DNA from: Eremothecium cymbalariae DBVPG#7215
Lineage: Eukaryota; Ascomycota; Saccharomycetes; Saccharomycetales; Saccharomycetaceae
Direction: 5' to 3'
DNA length: 64,000 bases
Assembly: GCF_000235365.1 (NCBI RefSeq)
Contig: NC_016450.1
Span: 496,001 to 560,000, forward strand
The notes under the pieces were generated by a model, which was not told where the DNA came from, did not search any database, and was given only the letters and a program-made list of their open reading frames with translations. Below, one piece after another: positions 1 through 9,862 of the stretch; position 1 is the first letter of the stretch, and the number at the start of each line of letters is the position of its first letter. A program made the translations under genes and the position numbers.

Positions 1-465
1 GTACAAGCTGTTGTCATATCAGTTGATCCTAGAAAGATTTACATAAATGGCCCAGCAGATACAAATAATAAAGCAATGAAGACCAGATTTCCTAATGATA
101 AGGGACAAACGTGGTGTTGGTACCAGTGCACCATCAAAGGCGGTAGAGAAGCCCGTGATATTGGCGTTTGGGAACTCACTAGAGCCTGCGAGGCCCTTGG
201 TGCAGGTGAAATACTGCTGAACAGTATCGATAAAGATGGAACTAATTCTGGATATGATTTGGAGTTAATTGAACATGTTAAGCAGGCGGTTAGTATTCCA
301 GTAATAGCATCTAGTGGTGCTGGCATCCCTGAACATTTCGAACAAGCATTCAAGAATACAGGTGTTGATGCCTGTCTAGGTGCTGGAATGTTTCATAGGG
401 GGGCATATACGGTACATCAAGTGAAAGAATACTTGTCTAGCAAGGGTCTTAAGGTTAGAATCTGA
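1..465 (+). CDS. HIS7: Imidazole glycerol phosphate synthase, C-terminal part (partial, begins before window)
   Basis: This is the 3' end of the bifunctional histidine-biosynthesis enzyme that makes imidazole glycerol phosphate and AICAR from PRFAR and glutamine. Only the last 154 codons are inside the window, open from base 1 and ending in TGA at 463-465. They belong to the HisF-like cyclase barrel. The stretches [24 protein letters not shown] and PVIASSGAG are typical phosphate-binding and catalytic loops of that (beta/alpha)8 fold, and the DKDGT aspartate corresponds to a known cyclase catalytic residue. The N-terminal glutaminase domain lies outside the window. HIS7 is next to ENP1 in S. 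cerevisiae (YBR248C, YBR247C), and ENP1 is two genes away here. Confidence 0.95.
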   Translation, partial: VQAVVISVDPRKIYINGPADTNNKAMKTRFPNDKGQTWCWYQCTIKGGREARDIGVWELTRACEALGAGEILLNSIDKDGTNSGYDLELIEHVKQAVSIPVIASSGAGIPEHFEQAFKNTGVDACLGAGMFHRGAYTVHQVKEYLSSKGLKVRI

Positions 466-691
466 CCTTTATAGCCGCTTGTTTTAAAAAGTTTTGTAAT
501 TTAATTTTAAAAACCGATGTTAAACTATATGAATACACAAAGTTTTGAATGAACTACATACGGCATCCTCATTTTATAATAGTCTACGCCTAACTTTTCC
601 TATTTATTATTGTTTTATTAAAGTTCACTGCTATGAGTTCACCCTGATCTTGGAATTAGGGGTTTCCCAACTATCTGTAATGCTTATATTT

Positions 692-2143
692 TTAGGTCAT
701 TTCATCATGCATTTGTTCAGCTCTTTTATGTGCTTCTTGATCACTCAATGGTAACCCACCGGATACGGAAAATTGACCACCGCAACCAACAAACATGATA
801 CGATGATTCTGTGTAGCTGTATTCTTGATATTTGTTGGCGTTTCGATATCTTCACCGGTGGGGCCAAGACCAACAGCATAAGTTTCGCCAAATCCCCAGG
901 AATAAACAATTCCATTTTCAGCAATAGCCAGCGAATGATGTGAACCAGCTGCAATAAAGTTAAACTTTGGGACACCAGTGAGCTTGGTGGGAACTGGGAC
1001 AGCACGAGGTTCATTGTGGGCGTCTGTGTAAGTACTTTCGGGTAATTTGGACTTAGGAATACCAACTTCAAACATATCTAGTCTTCCAAAGGTGTATAAA
1101 TCTCCATTTTCATCCAAAACTAAAGAATGGTGTTCGCCAGCCGCCACCGCCTTAACACGGACATTTTCAGGTAACACAACTTCAGTTGGAACAGTCACCA
1201 TAGCGCCATCCTTGACTTCTGTTGATATACCGCACTGGCCAAATTGGTTAAGCCCCCACGCAAACAGCCTTCCATCATCTGACAATGCAAATGAATGGTT
1301 TTCTCCGGAGGCAATGTATTTAACACCGTCTAATCCAAACGCTCGTGGGTCTAAGGTCCTTAAACGAGAACGCTCCATGATCTTTCTGCCTAATTGGTAT
1401 TGTTGTCCATTTCCCCATGCATAAACAATACCATGTTCATCTAAAAACAAAATGTGGTCCTTACCAGCTGCCATTTGCACAACTTTAGCATTGGTGAACC
1501 GTGGTACTCTCCATGGAATGTGCTGAATCGCAATCGCGTCTTGGTAGAATCCTAGCATTCCCTCGTTACAGCGGAAAGTACCCCAGGCATAAACATCACC
1601 ATTTTCAAACAACACACAAGACATATTATCCGTCGCGGCTAACTGTATCACCTTCATCTGATCCAGTGGTAAAGAATCTCTAGGCAACATAGTGGGTGTC
1701 GACTCCAATTCATTAAGGTCACCATCCTCATCCCCACTACTTTGATCATAGTCCATATCCCTCAATTGCTCATTGGCTCCACTAGTATCCCTTCCCAGCG
1801 CCCCAGAATCATTGGTGCCCCAAGACCAAAGGTTATTCTCTTTATCCAAAGCCAAACAGTGCATACCACCCACCGCGTAAGATACTATACCAACCTTGTC
1901 TCGAGGTAAATATGGATTCAAACGGGGTCTTTTGACCTCCTTGTTCTTAGCCAACGGCCCTAGCCCCAATTCACACATAGATCCAGTGCCCCACACAAAA
2001 ATGTCCAAAGGCTCCTCTGAAACATGCATTTTCTTGTAATCAATTTGTTTATTGATTGCCGTATAATGCTTGTTTAGCGTAGAAACTAAATGCTTCCGCT
2101 TACTCTTAGGAGAAGCGAGAGGGCTAGCACTTCTCTTGTTCAT
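692..2143 (-). CDS. SRM1: Ran guanine nucleotide exchange factor (RCC1 homologue)
   Basis: Chromatin-bound nuclear exchange factor that loads Ran/Gsp1 with GTP and so sets the direction of nuclear transport. The protein is 483 residues, about the length of yeast Srm1/Prp20. A basic N-terminus (KRSASP..KSKRKHL) looks like a nuclear localisation signal. It is followed by RCC1-type beta-propeller repeats with recurring AWG/SWG and GxxHSLxL motifs, for example FVWGTGSMCELGLG, LWSWGTNDSGALG, YAWGNGQQYQLGRK and FAWGLNQFGQCG. The start is the ATG at 2143. The frame stays open further upstream but only from a TTG. It is divergent from ENP1 across a shared 0.5 kb promoter region. Confidence 0.96.
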   Translation of the reverse strand: MNKRSASPLASPKSKRKHLVSTLNKHYTAINKQIDYKKMHVSEEPLDIFVWGTGSMCELGLGPLAKNKEVKRPRLNPYLPRDKVGIVSYAVGGMHCLALDKENNLWSWGTNDSGALGRDTSGANEQLRDMDYDQSSGDEDGDLNELESTPTMLPRDSLPLDQMKVIQLAATDNMSCVLFENGDVYAWGTFRCNEGMLGFYQDAIAIQHIPWRVPRFTNAKVVQMAAGKDHILFLDEHGIVYAWGNGQQYQLGRKIMERSRLRTLDPRAFGLDGVKYIASGENHSFALSDDGRLFAWGLNQFGQCGISTEVKDGAMVTVPTEVVLPENVRVKAVAAGEHHSLVLDENGDLYTFGRLDMFEVGIPKSKLPESTYTDAHNEPRAVPVPTKLTGVPKFNFIAAGSHHSLAIAENGIVYSWGFGETYAVGLGPTGEDIETPTNIKNTATQNHRIMFVGCGGQFSVSGGLPLSDQEAHKRAEQMHDEMT

Positions 2144-2649
2144 CCTAGTCTCCTCAGCAGTGATATGTGGCTGACTTCTCAATTATTCGATGAAGCTTAC
2201 TCAAATAAACAAACGTGTACCAGAGATGTTGCTCTAAACTATCTATTTTTGACATTTTCATTTTTCCTTCATCGAGGCCGAGAATAAGATTCGACGGTCA
2301 GCTTCCTTCTCTTGGAAAAGAAAACGGCTGATTAAACAACCAACGTATACTATCCGATGGTATAACCTCCCACATTCTTAAAATCCTGTATACCTCAACT
2401 TGACAATGCTCGAAACACATTTCCTTAGCATCCTCTGTTAGTGAGTTTCAATTCTATTTGGGCTTGACAACCCATACACATCGGAAAGCTCCAATTGATT
2501 TCTTTTTCTCTGGAAAAAGCCCGCAAATTTTTTCAGGTTTGAATATTGGCGATGAGATGATTATACAGAAGGCTTTCCAAGTCAAGTAGTTTGATCAGGA
2601 GAGTCTGTTTATTGTTGAATTGAGCTTAGTTATTTTGAAGTAGTTTAGG
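2144..2649. promoter_or_regulatory. SRM1-ENP1 divergent promoter with PAC and RRPE-type elements
   Basis: This 506 bp region separates two divergent starts. On the ENP1 side it holds a perfect PAC core, GCGATGAG, at 2549-2556. An RRPE-like element, AAATTTTTTCA (reverse complement TGAAAAAATTT), lies at 2525-2535, about 15 bp away. This pair is the known signature of the ribosome-biogenesis regulon in yeasts and fits ENP1. I see no other gene in the gap. Confidence 0.6.
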
Positions 2650-4056
2650 ATGGGTAGGGCCGTTACTAATAGGGTTCGGAACCAAAGACATGACCCATTG
2701 TTGAATGATCTTGCTTCTCAGCATGGTAATTTAAGGCTGTCAAAGAAAAAAGTGGTTTCTGATGGAGAGGATGATAAAGATGAAGAGTATGTTGATGCTC
2801 AGGCATCGCGGAAGATTCTGCAATTAGCTAGAGAGCAACAGCAAGAGATTGTTGATGAGGCAGAGGTTGCTGTTCAGAATGAATCTATGAATAGATTTCG
2901 TGTGGCCGACTATGGACTAGACGAGTCCTCAGATGACGAGGATATGGCAGGCGGGAACATATCTGACTTTGAGCCTGAGGATCAAGGAATAGTAGAGGAG
3001 GAAGAACAGGAAGAGGTTATTGAGATAGACGAGGGTGATGCTGCGATGTTTGATCAATATTTTAAAAAGGCATCAGACTACAATTCTATGAATGGTACAT
3101 ATATTCTGGCAGATAAAATCATGGCTGCAATTAGAGAAAAAGAGATGGAGATGAATATGAAGTTGCAAGCTGCGGAGGGTGAAACGGGGCAAGTTTTGAG
3201 GCCGAAGGACGGTGTCGAGCTTCCTCCCAAGGTAATCAAGGCGTATACCACAGTGGGCAGTATTTTGAAAACTTGGACACATGGAAAGCTTCCAAAGTTA
3301 TTCAAGGTTATTCCATCGTTGAATAATTGGGAGGACGTACTTTACGTAACTAATCCGGATCAGTGGTCACCTCATGTTGTTTATGAGGCCACAAAGTTAT
3401 TCGTTTCTAATCTTTCTTCAAAGGGAGCTCAGAAATTCATCAATCTAGTTTTGTTGGAAAGATTCCGTGAGAATATAGAGACATCTGAGGATCATTCATT
3501 AAATTACCACATATATCGTGCTTTGAAGAAGTCTCTATACAAACCTGCTGCTTTTTTCAAAGGTTTCTTATTCCCATTGGTGGAAGGTGGCTGCAATGTC
3601 CGTGAGGCTACTATAGCTGGTAGTGTATTAGCTAAGATTTCTGTACCAGCGCTACATTCTTCTGCTGCATTAAGTTATTTACTAAGACTACCCTTTTCCC
3701 CAGCGACGACTGTGTTCATCAAAATTCTATTAGAGAAGAAATATGCTTTGCCATATCAAACTGTTGATGAATGTGTCTTTTATTTCATGCGGTTCAGGGT
3801 CCTCGATGATGGAAGTAACGGCGAAGACAGCACCAGAGTGCTTCCTGTCATCTGGCATAAGGCTTTCTTGTCTTTTGCCCAACGTTATAAAAACGATATT
3901 ACCCAAGATCAGAGAGATTTCCTATTAGAAACAGTTCGTCAAAGAGGCCATAGGGACATTGGTCCAGAAATAAGAAGGGAGTTGTTGGCTGGACATAGCA
4001 GGGAATTTGTAACTGATATTGGAAACAAGGATTCCTTGATGATTGACATTCAATAA
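2650..4056 (+). CDS. ENP1: Bystin-family 40S ribosome assembly factor Enp1
   Basis: Component of pre-40S particles, needed for 18S rRNA processing and small-subunit maturation in the nucleolus and cytoplasm. The 468-residue ORF starts with MGRAVTNRVRNQRHDPL. It has a long acidic low-complexity N-terminal third (roughly residues 35-135) and then the conserved bystin domain, with KLPKLFKVIPSLNNWEDVLY and a helical repeat region to the C-terminus (DQRDFLLETVRQRGH near the end). The ATG at 2650 follows the PAC/RRPE promoter. Length is close to S. cerevisiae Enp1 (483). The gene converges on USE1. Confidence 0.96.
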   Translation: MGRAVTNRVRNQRHDPLLNDLASQHGNLRLSKKKVVSDGEDDKDEEYVDAQASRKILQLAREQQQEIVDEAEVAVQNESMNRFRVADYGLDESSDDEDMAGGNISDFEPEDQGIVEEEEQEEVIEIDEGDAAMFDQYFKKASDYNSMNGTYILADKIMAAIREKEMEMNMKLQAAEGETGQVLRPKDGVELPPKVIKAYTTVGSILKTWTHGKLPKLFKVIPSLNNWEDVLYVTNPDQWSPHVVYEATKLFVSNLSSKGAQKFINLVLLERFRENIETSEDHSLNYHIYRALKKSLYKPAAFFKGFLFPLVEGGCNVREATIAGSVLAKISVPALHSSAALSYLLRLPFSPATTVFIKILLEKKYALPYQTVDECVFYFMRFRVLDDGSNGEDSTRVLPVIWHKAFLSFAQRYKNDITQDQRDFLLETVRQRGHRDIGPEIRRELLAGHSREFVTDIGNKDSLMIDIQ

Positions 4057-4437
4057 AACACGGATGCATCTTTCCATCGTTCAAACAAAACTTAAATGTA
4101 TAATATAGCTATTAGTATCTACATATCTTGATTTGTTAGTTTTTGGACGTCTTGCAGAACTGGACTTTTACAGGGCACATTTAATAGCGAAACTCTAAAT
4201 ATTGAGTGATGAAATTGAAACCATCTCCCAAAACAAACGTTATACAAATTATTCTTAATCTAAATAAAAGTTGCTGGAAACTCATTTTCACAGCTTTTTA
4301 TTTTATTAGGCCGCTGTTATCAACCCCCCCTAGTTACTTCGTAGAGTAATACATGTAGTCACATCAAATTCCGGGCTGCTGTCTAAACCTTAAAGTTATT
4401 CTGTCACTTTAAAGAACAACCTTCATTAAAGAGTATT
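4057..4437. other. ENP1-USE1 convergent intergenic region
   Basis: This 381 bp stretch between two converging genes is AT-rich, as expected for two 3' untranslated regions. A C7 run lies near 4324-4330. No tRNA, repeat or ORF worth calling is visible. Confidence 0.5.
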
Positions 4438-5211
4438 TCACATTTTTGGGAATATCTTAATTATGAAGTATGTCACCAGTAAACTTAGCATGATAAAAAG
4501 CACGCAACTTATGTAAAAGAAGAACCCAACTTTGGACTTATGATATTTTTTAAGCTTAGTTCCTAGAGTGGACAAACTTTTAGATGTAACTTGTAAACCA
4601 ATTTCAGTTGCCTTCAACACTGTTGAGTCCTCTTCTAGAGCATTGTGGAATGCAACCGCACCTTGCCGTAAACTTGCTACTAGTTGGGCCATATCAGACA
4701 CTAGTTCCTGCTGAAGGTCATCCTCAACCTGTATCTGTTTATCTACCGTATCCGGTTTATCTTCATCAACCTTTTCCTTCTTCTGACCTAGTAAACGCTT
4801 TCTCAACTGCTGCAACGAGTCATCCTCTACTTTAGGAAAATCTATGGCTTCTACCACTGTAGATACATTTTCCTCTCCCAATGAAGTGTCAAAGTCAACA
4901 CTATAACGTCTAGCTTTGCTGGACTTTACGTACTCTTTATACTCTTCCAGTAATGTTTCTCTACACTTGTTTAACTTGTACAAATTGTGCATTTCTAGAT
5001 CACTCAGTTGCTCGTTGTATAGAGGCAATGAATCACTATCATTATCCTCTAACTGCTGCCTTACTGCTTCCTCTCTGATGCGGTCTAAATTAGCAGCAAG
5101 CTTCGATGAAATCACATACTCAAGGAACGTGTCATCCCCAGCAGCTGGAATATCCAATTGTTTGGACAATGTTTCCCTTAATACAGCCGTGTTGACTCCC
5201 ATGTCTTGCAT
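4438..5211 (-). CDS. USE1: ER SNARE Use1 (Golgi-to-ER retrograde transport)
   Basis: Membrane-anchored SNARE of the ER that, with Ufe1, Sec20 and Sec22, receives COPI vesicles returning from the Golgi. The 257-residue protein has an N-terminal segment with LRETLSKQLD and EYVISSKLAANLDRIR, a helical middle, a SNARE-like heptad region at roughly residues 160-225, and one hydrophobic tail segment at about 231-254. The tail is followed by only a few residues, the topology of a tail-anchored protein. The C-terminal block LGTKLKKYHKSKVGFFFY is characteristic. The neighbours SRM1 and LSG1 flank USE1 in S. cerevisiae too (YGL097W-YGL099W). An out-of-frame upstream ATG at 5368 opens a reading frame that overlaps this start. 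Confidence 0.9.
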   Translation of the reverse strand: MQDMGVNTAVLRETLSKQLDIPAAGDDTFLEYVISSKLAANLDRIREEAVRQQLEDNDSDSLPLYNEQLSDLEMHNLYKLNKCRETLLEEYKEYVKSSKARRYSVDFDTSLGEENVSTVVEAIDFPKVEDDSLQQLRKRLLGQKKEKVDEDKPDTVDKQIQVEDDLQQELVSDMAQLVASLRQGAVAFHNALEEDSTVLKATEIGLQVTSKSLSTLGTKLKKYHKSKVGFFFYISCVLFIMLSLLVTYFIIKIFPKM

Positions 5212-6154
5212 ACTTTATGTTGCCATAATGCCTGCATAATACACATTTAACACTTTGATGACGTTCAAAATTGAAATAAACCTGTTCTGCTGTTACAGGT
5301 CGTAACACAGAAAACACAGGTATGATATAAGAATTCGCGTAATAATCTATATCACTTATATCTGTCATCTACTACTTATTTCCAGCCTGAGAGGCAGTCC
5401 ACTGAACATCATTTCAAGTTTTGCGGATACTCCTAGCTTCTCTCTGCACATATCCAGTAATCTGCACAACTAGTACAGCACCGACGAACAAGATTTCAAA
5501 TCGGATAAGCCCCCGTCCTTGCAGCCTGCCTCTACCCAAAAACAACATATGGCTATTATTCTTTTACTATTATATAGCTATGCACGCCTAGAAGAAAAGC
5601 GTGTGAAAGATTCAAGATCATTTACATTAGAGTATATCAATCATGACATGAACTCTAAACATTTCAGCACAAAATCAAAAGCAGACCTTGTGTAATTTCC
5701 GCCCACCTACTATCAAACCACAAGCTGTAAGAAAGCAGCTGTTGTTAGCGAAAAGGGCGTTTTAATAGGAACTTCCAACTCTAGGCATCTTAAAACTTCC
5801 TTCGCCATGCATGGTCGTTGATCATGTGTTCTCTCCATAAATAGAGACAGAAGGCCATAGGAAATACTCCATAGGCACTATCAGGACTACAGACCTACAA
5901 TGAACATATTGAAATGTGAAGCAGCGCCTTACTTTGTTTAAAAACGTTATAAGAAATGTGGTTATGACTTACTTAACTTGTTGGCTTGCTTGATGTAAAA
6001 ATATATCATACAAATTTCCGTCATCATGCAATGTGCGGGTAATCCTTTAATATGGTAATAAGGGCTCTAAGGCATAGTAGTGCTATATAAGGGCTAAATG
6101 GTATAAAATTAATATATGGAGTAGTTTTATAAATTAAGATAGGATCCAGATCAA
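5212..6154. other. Long LSG1-USE1 intergenic gap; possible small RNA locus
   Basis: This 943 bp gap between two genes in the same orientation is long for this genome. It has no convincing ORF. On the minus strand several short hairpins can be drawn: CACGC with GCGTG near 5583-5605, CACAA with TTGTG near 5670-5693, and GGATA with TATCC near 5427-5456. An H-box-like AGATTA is at 5463-5458 and an ACA at 5365-5363. As I recall, S. cerevisiae encodes the H/ACA snoRNA snR82 in the corresponding gap, so an orthologue may lie here. I could not establish its ends or fold. Confidence 0.25.
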
Positions 6155-8113
6155 TTAATACTCAGATACTCGTGACTTTGCAGCTTTCTTTTTGCCCTTT
6201 TTGTTACTCTTGTTATGCTTCTTGCCGCCACCATTTGCAACAGAGCTCCTATGAAAAGGATTAGTTAATTGACCTTCGACGAGGTTCATCTTGAAAAATT
6301 CTCTGTCTAAATCATCTGCTGCGTTATACAATGCTGCCTGTTGACCTCCATGATTAACGGACTTCGCCTGTAATGTGTTACCGTCACCGCCGATATGAGA
6401 GGAAAATGTCAATAGACGTAGATCACGAGCTAAGTCTAGTTTCACAATGCCTTTGTGCTTAGCCGCTTCTGCAATTTGGTGTCTCCTTGTTTCAGGTAAT
6501 CTTTTGAATGTGTATAAATCTTTGTTAAATTCGTCGCATTCCTCCTTGGTGTATGGCGTGTCGTCTTCAAGATGTGGGGGAGGGTTTACGTATAGTAACT
6601 TGCCGTTAACATAGTCCTTTAAGATGTAGCGGGATGCACGGGATTGATCTGCTGAACCAAATCCTTGTGTCATATAACCACGAGCTCTCGCATATGCAAC
6701 TAATAGCTCTTGTGCGGTTGGAGTTTCTCCATGGCCACCATCTTCTTTAGATCGAGTTTCAATATGTATACCATAAACAGCTTCCAGGTAGAACTTTGGG
6801 ATTCTTTCAACCACCAATGTACATGGGCCAATATACTCACGTAACTGGTCAATTGGAAGGACACCGTTACAAACAAGCTCTCCCTTATTATATGCAAAAT
6901 TGGGGAAAACTAAACCAGGACAATCACATAACATTACACGTGAAGAAAGTCTAATGGTTTGAAAATGCTTAGTCTTACCTGGGATGGATGAAACAGAAAC
7001 TTTTTTGGAACCAATTAAAGCATTAATTGTTGACGATTTTCCAACATTTGGGTAGCCTACTAACCCAATTTGAATTAGCGGTTCTTGTCCAGGTCTAGGC
7101 TGAATTAACGGCTCCCGCGGAGCATTAGCCAAAAACAATTCCTCCAGCTGATGTATCTCTAAGATTTTTGTTTTTTCCAAAACCTCTTGGTCCACCTTTT
7201 CCCCATCCAATTCATCCTGCTCCTCTTCCTCTTCATAGTGCTGCTTCTCATCTTCATTATGAACATAGTCCTCCCCTAGCTCCTTTTTCATTTCTAGTAT
7301 CTCATTTGCAATACGAGCAGAGAAGAATGAAAACGAGATACCTCTGGAGATGAAGTACTTGGACCATATTATACGTTGATTCCTAGTCAATAGATCGGCC
7401 TTATTTACTAATAGCATATTTTGTTTCCTGTCGTCAAGTTCCTTAACATATCTTTCTAAATCAATTGACCTAAAAAGTAGAGGGTCCCTAGCATCAACAA
7501 TCTGTACAACTAAATCGGATCTTTCGATAACTCTCCACAACTGTCTCCAAACTTCAATATTCCGTTCAAATGGTGTTAATAAAAGATCCTCATTGTCTTC
7601 CTGCAAAGCAGCTAGCTTCCTTCTCCAGTCCAAAAACCCATCTTTCTCCAGCCTTCCCAGCTCAAACCGACTCGTTTTTTCGTCCCAGTTTGGTCTTCTG
7701 GGTACTATTAAATCTTTTAAGTGAGTTCTTTGCTTTGCATTCATAGTAGCTCTTTGTTCATTGGTTAAGGTGAATCCCTGTGATGTTGCAGTATCGTCAC
7801 CAGCATTCATGCGGATAATCTTAACATTGGAATGCCTATCTGCAGTGAAATCCTTATCAGCTAATTCTGCAGTATTTAAAAATGCATCTAGAGCAGACTC
7901 TTGGGTGACTGATCTTAATTTAACCCAGTTAGCCTCGTGTTTATCAACTGTAAAACGCATTTCGCCATCTGGCAAATATTCAATGGCGTTTTCTTTACTT
8001 CTTGCATTTTGAATCGCCTTTCCTAAACCAATAGTGTTTTTATTTTTCCTCTTGATTGGCTTTGGTCCCAGAGGAGCTTTCCATTTCTTAACTGGTTCTT
8101 TATTAGGTGGCAT
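6155..8113 (-). CDS. LSG1: Cytoplasmic 60S biogenesis GTPase Lsg1
   Basis: Circularly permuted GTPase that triggers release of the export adaptor Nmd3 from cytoplasmic pre-60S subunits. The 652-residue protein starts MPPNKEPVKKWKAPLG. The permuted order is visible: the G4 motif NKAD lies at about residue 238, before the P-loop GYPNVGKSS at about 354-362, with the G3 motif DCPG at about 396-399. An acidic insert (EEEEEQDELDGE) separates G4 from G1. The C-terminus is strongly basic, with alternating K, N and G before RVSEY. Length matches yeast Lsg1 (640). The promoter carries PAC-like and RRPE-like elements. Confidence 0.97.
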   Translation of the reverse strand: MPPNKEPVKKWKAPLGPKPIKRKNKNTIGLGKAIQNARSKENAIEYLPDGEMRFTVDKHEANWVKLRSVTQESALDAFLNTAELADKDFTADRHSNVKIIRMNAGDDTATSQGFTLTNEQRATMNAKQRTHLKDLIVPRRPNWDEKTSRFELGRLEKDGFLDWRRKLAALQEDNEDLLLTPFERNIEVWRQLWRVIERSDLVVQIVDARDPLLFRSIDLERYVKELDDRKQNMLLVNKADLLTRNQRIIWSKYFISRGISFSFFSARIANEILEMKKELGEDYVHNEDEKQHYEEEEEQDELDGEKVDQEVLEKTKILEIHQLEELFLANAPREPLIQPRPGQEPLIQIGLVGYPNVGKSSTINALIGSKKVSVSSIPGKTKHFQTIRLSSRVMLCDCPGLVFPNFAYNKGELVCNGVLPIDQLREYIGPCTLVVERIPKFYLEAVYGIHIETRSKEDGGHGETPTAQELLVAYARARGYMTQGFGSADQSRASRYILKDYVNGKLLYVNPPPHLEDDTPYTKEECDEFNKDLYTFKRLPETRRHQIAEAAKHKGIVKLDLARDLRLLTFSSHIGGDGNTLQAKSVNHGGQQAALYNAADDLDREFFKMNLVEGQLTNPFHRSSVANGGGKKHNKSNKKGKKKAAKSRVSEY

Positions 8114-8174
8114 CTTTGGGGCCCTAGTGCTATAAAGAGTTGGATGGTATCAACCTTTGGCGCTATTTGAAGAT

Positions 8175-8217
8175 GAGATGAGCTCCTTTCTCTCAAAAAG
8201 TATTTCAAAAAATTTTC
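8175..8217 (-). promoter_or_regulatory. PAC-like and RRPE-like elements upstream of LSG1
   Basis: A one-mismatch PAC element (GAGATGAGCT, 8175-8184) and an RRPE-type AAAAAATTTTC (8207-8217) lie 60-105 bp upstream of the LSG1 ATG. Their close pairing resembles that at ENP1 and NSA1 in this window. Confidence 0.45.
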
Positions 8218-8403
8218 GCTGGGAGCCATCCATCTGGACATCGCAAATCATTAATGACTACTGTACATGGAAGAACGAATTATTAAGTTTGAGCTAAGCA
8301 TCATACTAATTAACTGGTGGAAGGTATTTAATATGATATTGACTGCTAGTAGCAGCATATTCAGTTATATATATACATGGTAACCCTCTTGAGTTCTGTG
8401 CAA

Positions 8404-9567
8404 TTACGGCTTCCATAGCTGCAGAGATTTATCATAAAATGAAGACGTAGCCACGAATCTAGAACACCAATCGCCTCCGTAACAAATAGATTCATGCCCT
8501 TTCTTGAAGCTAGTTTTAAGTGTGAACTGATGATCTTTTAAAGATACAACTTTTGCCCCATCATACATACAGCATGCTAGCAGTTCGTTTGTGCCTAAAG
8601 TGGTATTTGATGGTGATTCTGAAAACCTCCAAACGCCGCCTCCAAGGTTCAGTTCATGGATATTGAGTGGGCGGGGATCCTCTCCTGGGAAAATTGAGTC
8701 TGCTAGCATGCGCAGATCAAAGGAGCGGATGTAGTCATCGTACGAACCAGTGATAATAGAAGTTGGCATATGTGAGCGAAACGTCCAGGTGCTACTCTTA
8801 ATGGCAACCACCCCACCTGTGTGTAACGACTTATTAGACCAAATGAATTCTCCGGATCTAATATCATGGGCTTGGATCGCGCAATCGTCTCCACCGCTAA
8901 ATATTACATTTTCCAGAGGAGGTAAGAATCCAAACTCAGCAGTCCAGCATTCTAGCGAGTGAGGTTTAGAAACCTGGTCGAAAAGTTCAACCACATCTAC
9001 CGCAACCTCAGTTTTCCCTTGTACTTGTATCTTCTTCCACTCTGCGATCTCATAAATCTTTTTAATAGAATTGGAGGTCATTAATAGTTCTCCTGTTTCG
9101 ATATCGATAGTTTTTAAGCTCCCCGCAGTGGTCGTTACAACTATCAACCTTCTATCAGTGGGGGAGAAACTCAATGAGGTTATCAACACATCTGGTTCGA
9201 ACACCTGTAGGTTTGCTAACAACTCTAACGCTCCCTGTTCAAATCTCCACAGCATTATGTTACCCGTAGAATGTGCTGTGCCAACTAAAGTCTGCTCAAA
9301 AGGATTTAACTTCAAGTCTAGAACAGCTCCATACGTCTCATAACTCTTCTGCAGTCTCAATTCATCATTATATACCTCAATGGTGCCTGTCCTGTACCCA
9401 GTAAGCTTGTCAAGCTCGTATCCACCAACCAATATATATTCTTCATCCACTATACGCACAGCGCATGGTGGTAACCTTGTCCGAGTCGTCTGTAGAACAC
9501 TGATGCCTCCAACACTAGACAAGTTGCTATCGCATCGCTCCTGGGCAGCCTGACACTCGTCCTGCAT
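8404..9567 (-). CDS. DPH7: Diphthine methyltransferase/methylesterase Dph7 (WD40 protein)
   Basis: WD40-repeat enzyme of diphthamide synthesis. It removes the methyl ester from diphthine on eEF2 so that the final amidation can occur; in yeast it is also called RRT2 (YBR246W). The 387-residue ORF equals the yeast length. WD-like blades are visible: LVGTAHSTGNIMLWRFEQ, PPLENVIFSGGDDCAIQAHD with SGEFIWSNKSLHTGG, SIITGSYDDYIRSFDLR and the C-terminal CYGGDWCSRFVATSSFYD. It is divergent from ISW1, as expected from the YBR245C-YBR246W pair. The start ATG is at 9567. Confidence 0.93.
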   Translation of the reverse strand: MQDECQAAQERCDSNLSSVGGISVLQTTRTRLPPCAVRIVDEEYILVGGYELDKLTGYRTGTIEVYNDELRLQKSYETYGAVLDLKLNPFEQTLVGTAHSTGNIMLWRFEQGALELLANLQVFEPDVLITSLSFSPTDRRLIVVTTTAGSLKTIDIETGELLMTSNSIKKIYEIAEWKKIQVQGKTEVAVDVVELFDQVSKPHSLECWTAEFGFLPPLENVIFSGGDDCAIQAHDIRSGEFIWSNKSLHTGGVVAIKSSTWTFRSHMPTSIITGSYDDYIRSFDLRMLADSIFPGEDPRPLNIHELNLGGGVWRFSESPSNTTLGTNELLACCMYDGAKVVSLKDHQFTLKTSFKKGHESICYGGDWCSRFVATSSFYDKSLQLWKP

Positions 9568-9862
9568 CTCACCAAAAGATCCCTAAACAATGCTAACCGA
9601 CTGTAACTGATGCCAATGCTGCTTTGAAGATGTGATTATTACCGAATCACGTTGGACGTTGCAAAGTAGAATGGCGTTCTAGAAGTGAAAAATTGGCAAA
9701 CGCGTACATGAACTTGCTACTCCCATCATTGGGTAACGAAGTGTTTTACAGGTGCTTCAGGTATTTACTAACTATTGGCTGGATTTCGTCATACCAGGGC
9801 GCAGCTACTAAAGTTATTGGAATTGTTTCTTGTTCCATCAACTCTATTCAGTTAAATACATC

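Noticed and set aside
9766..9772. TACTAAC upstream of ISW1 as part of a leader intron
   Set aside because: No GTATGT-type donor is found upstream on the same strand in the gap, so the branch-like sequence is probably chance.
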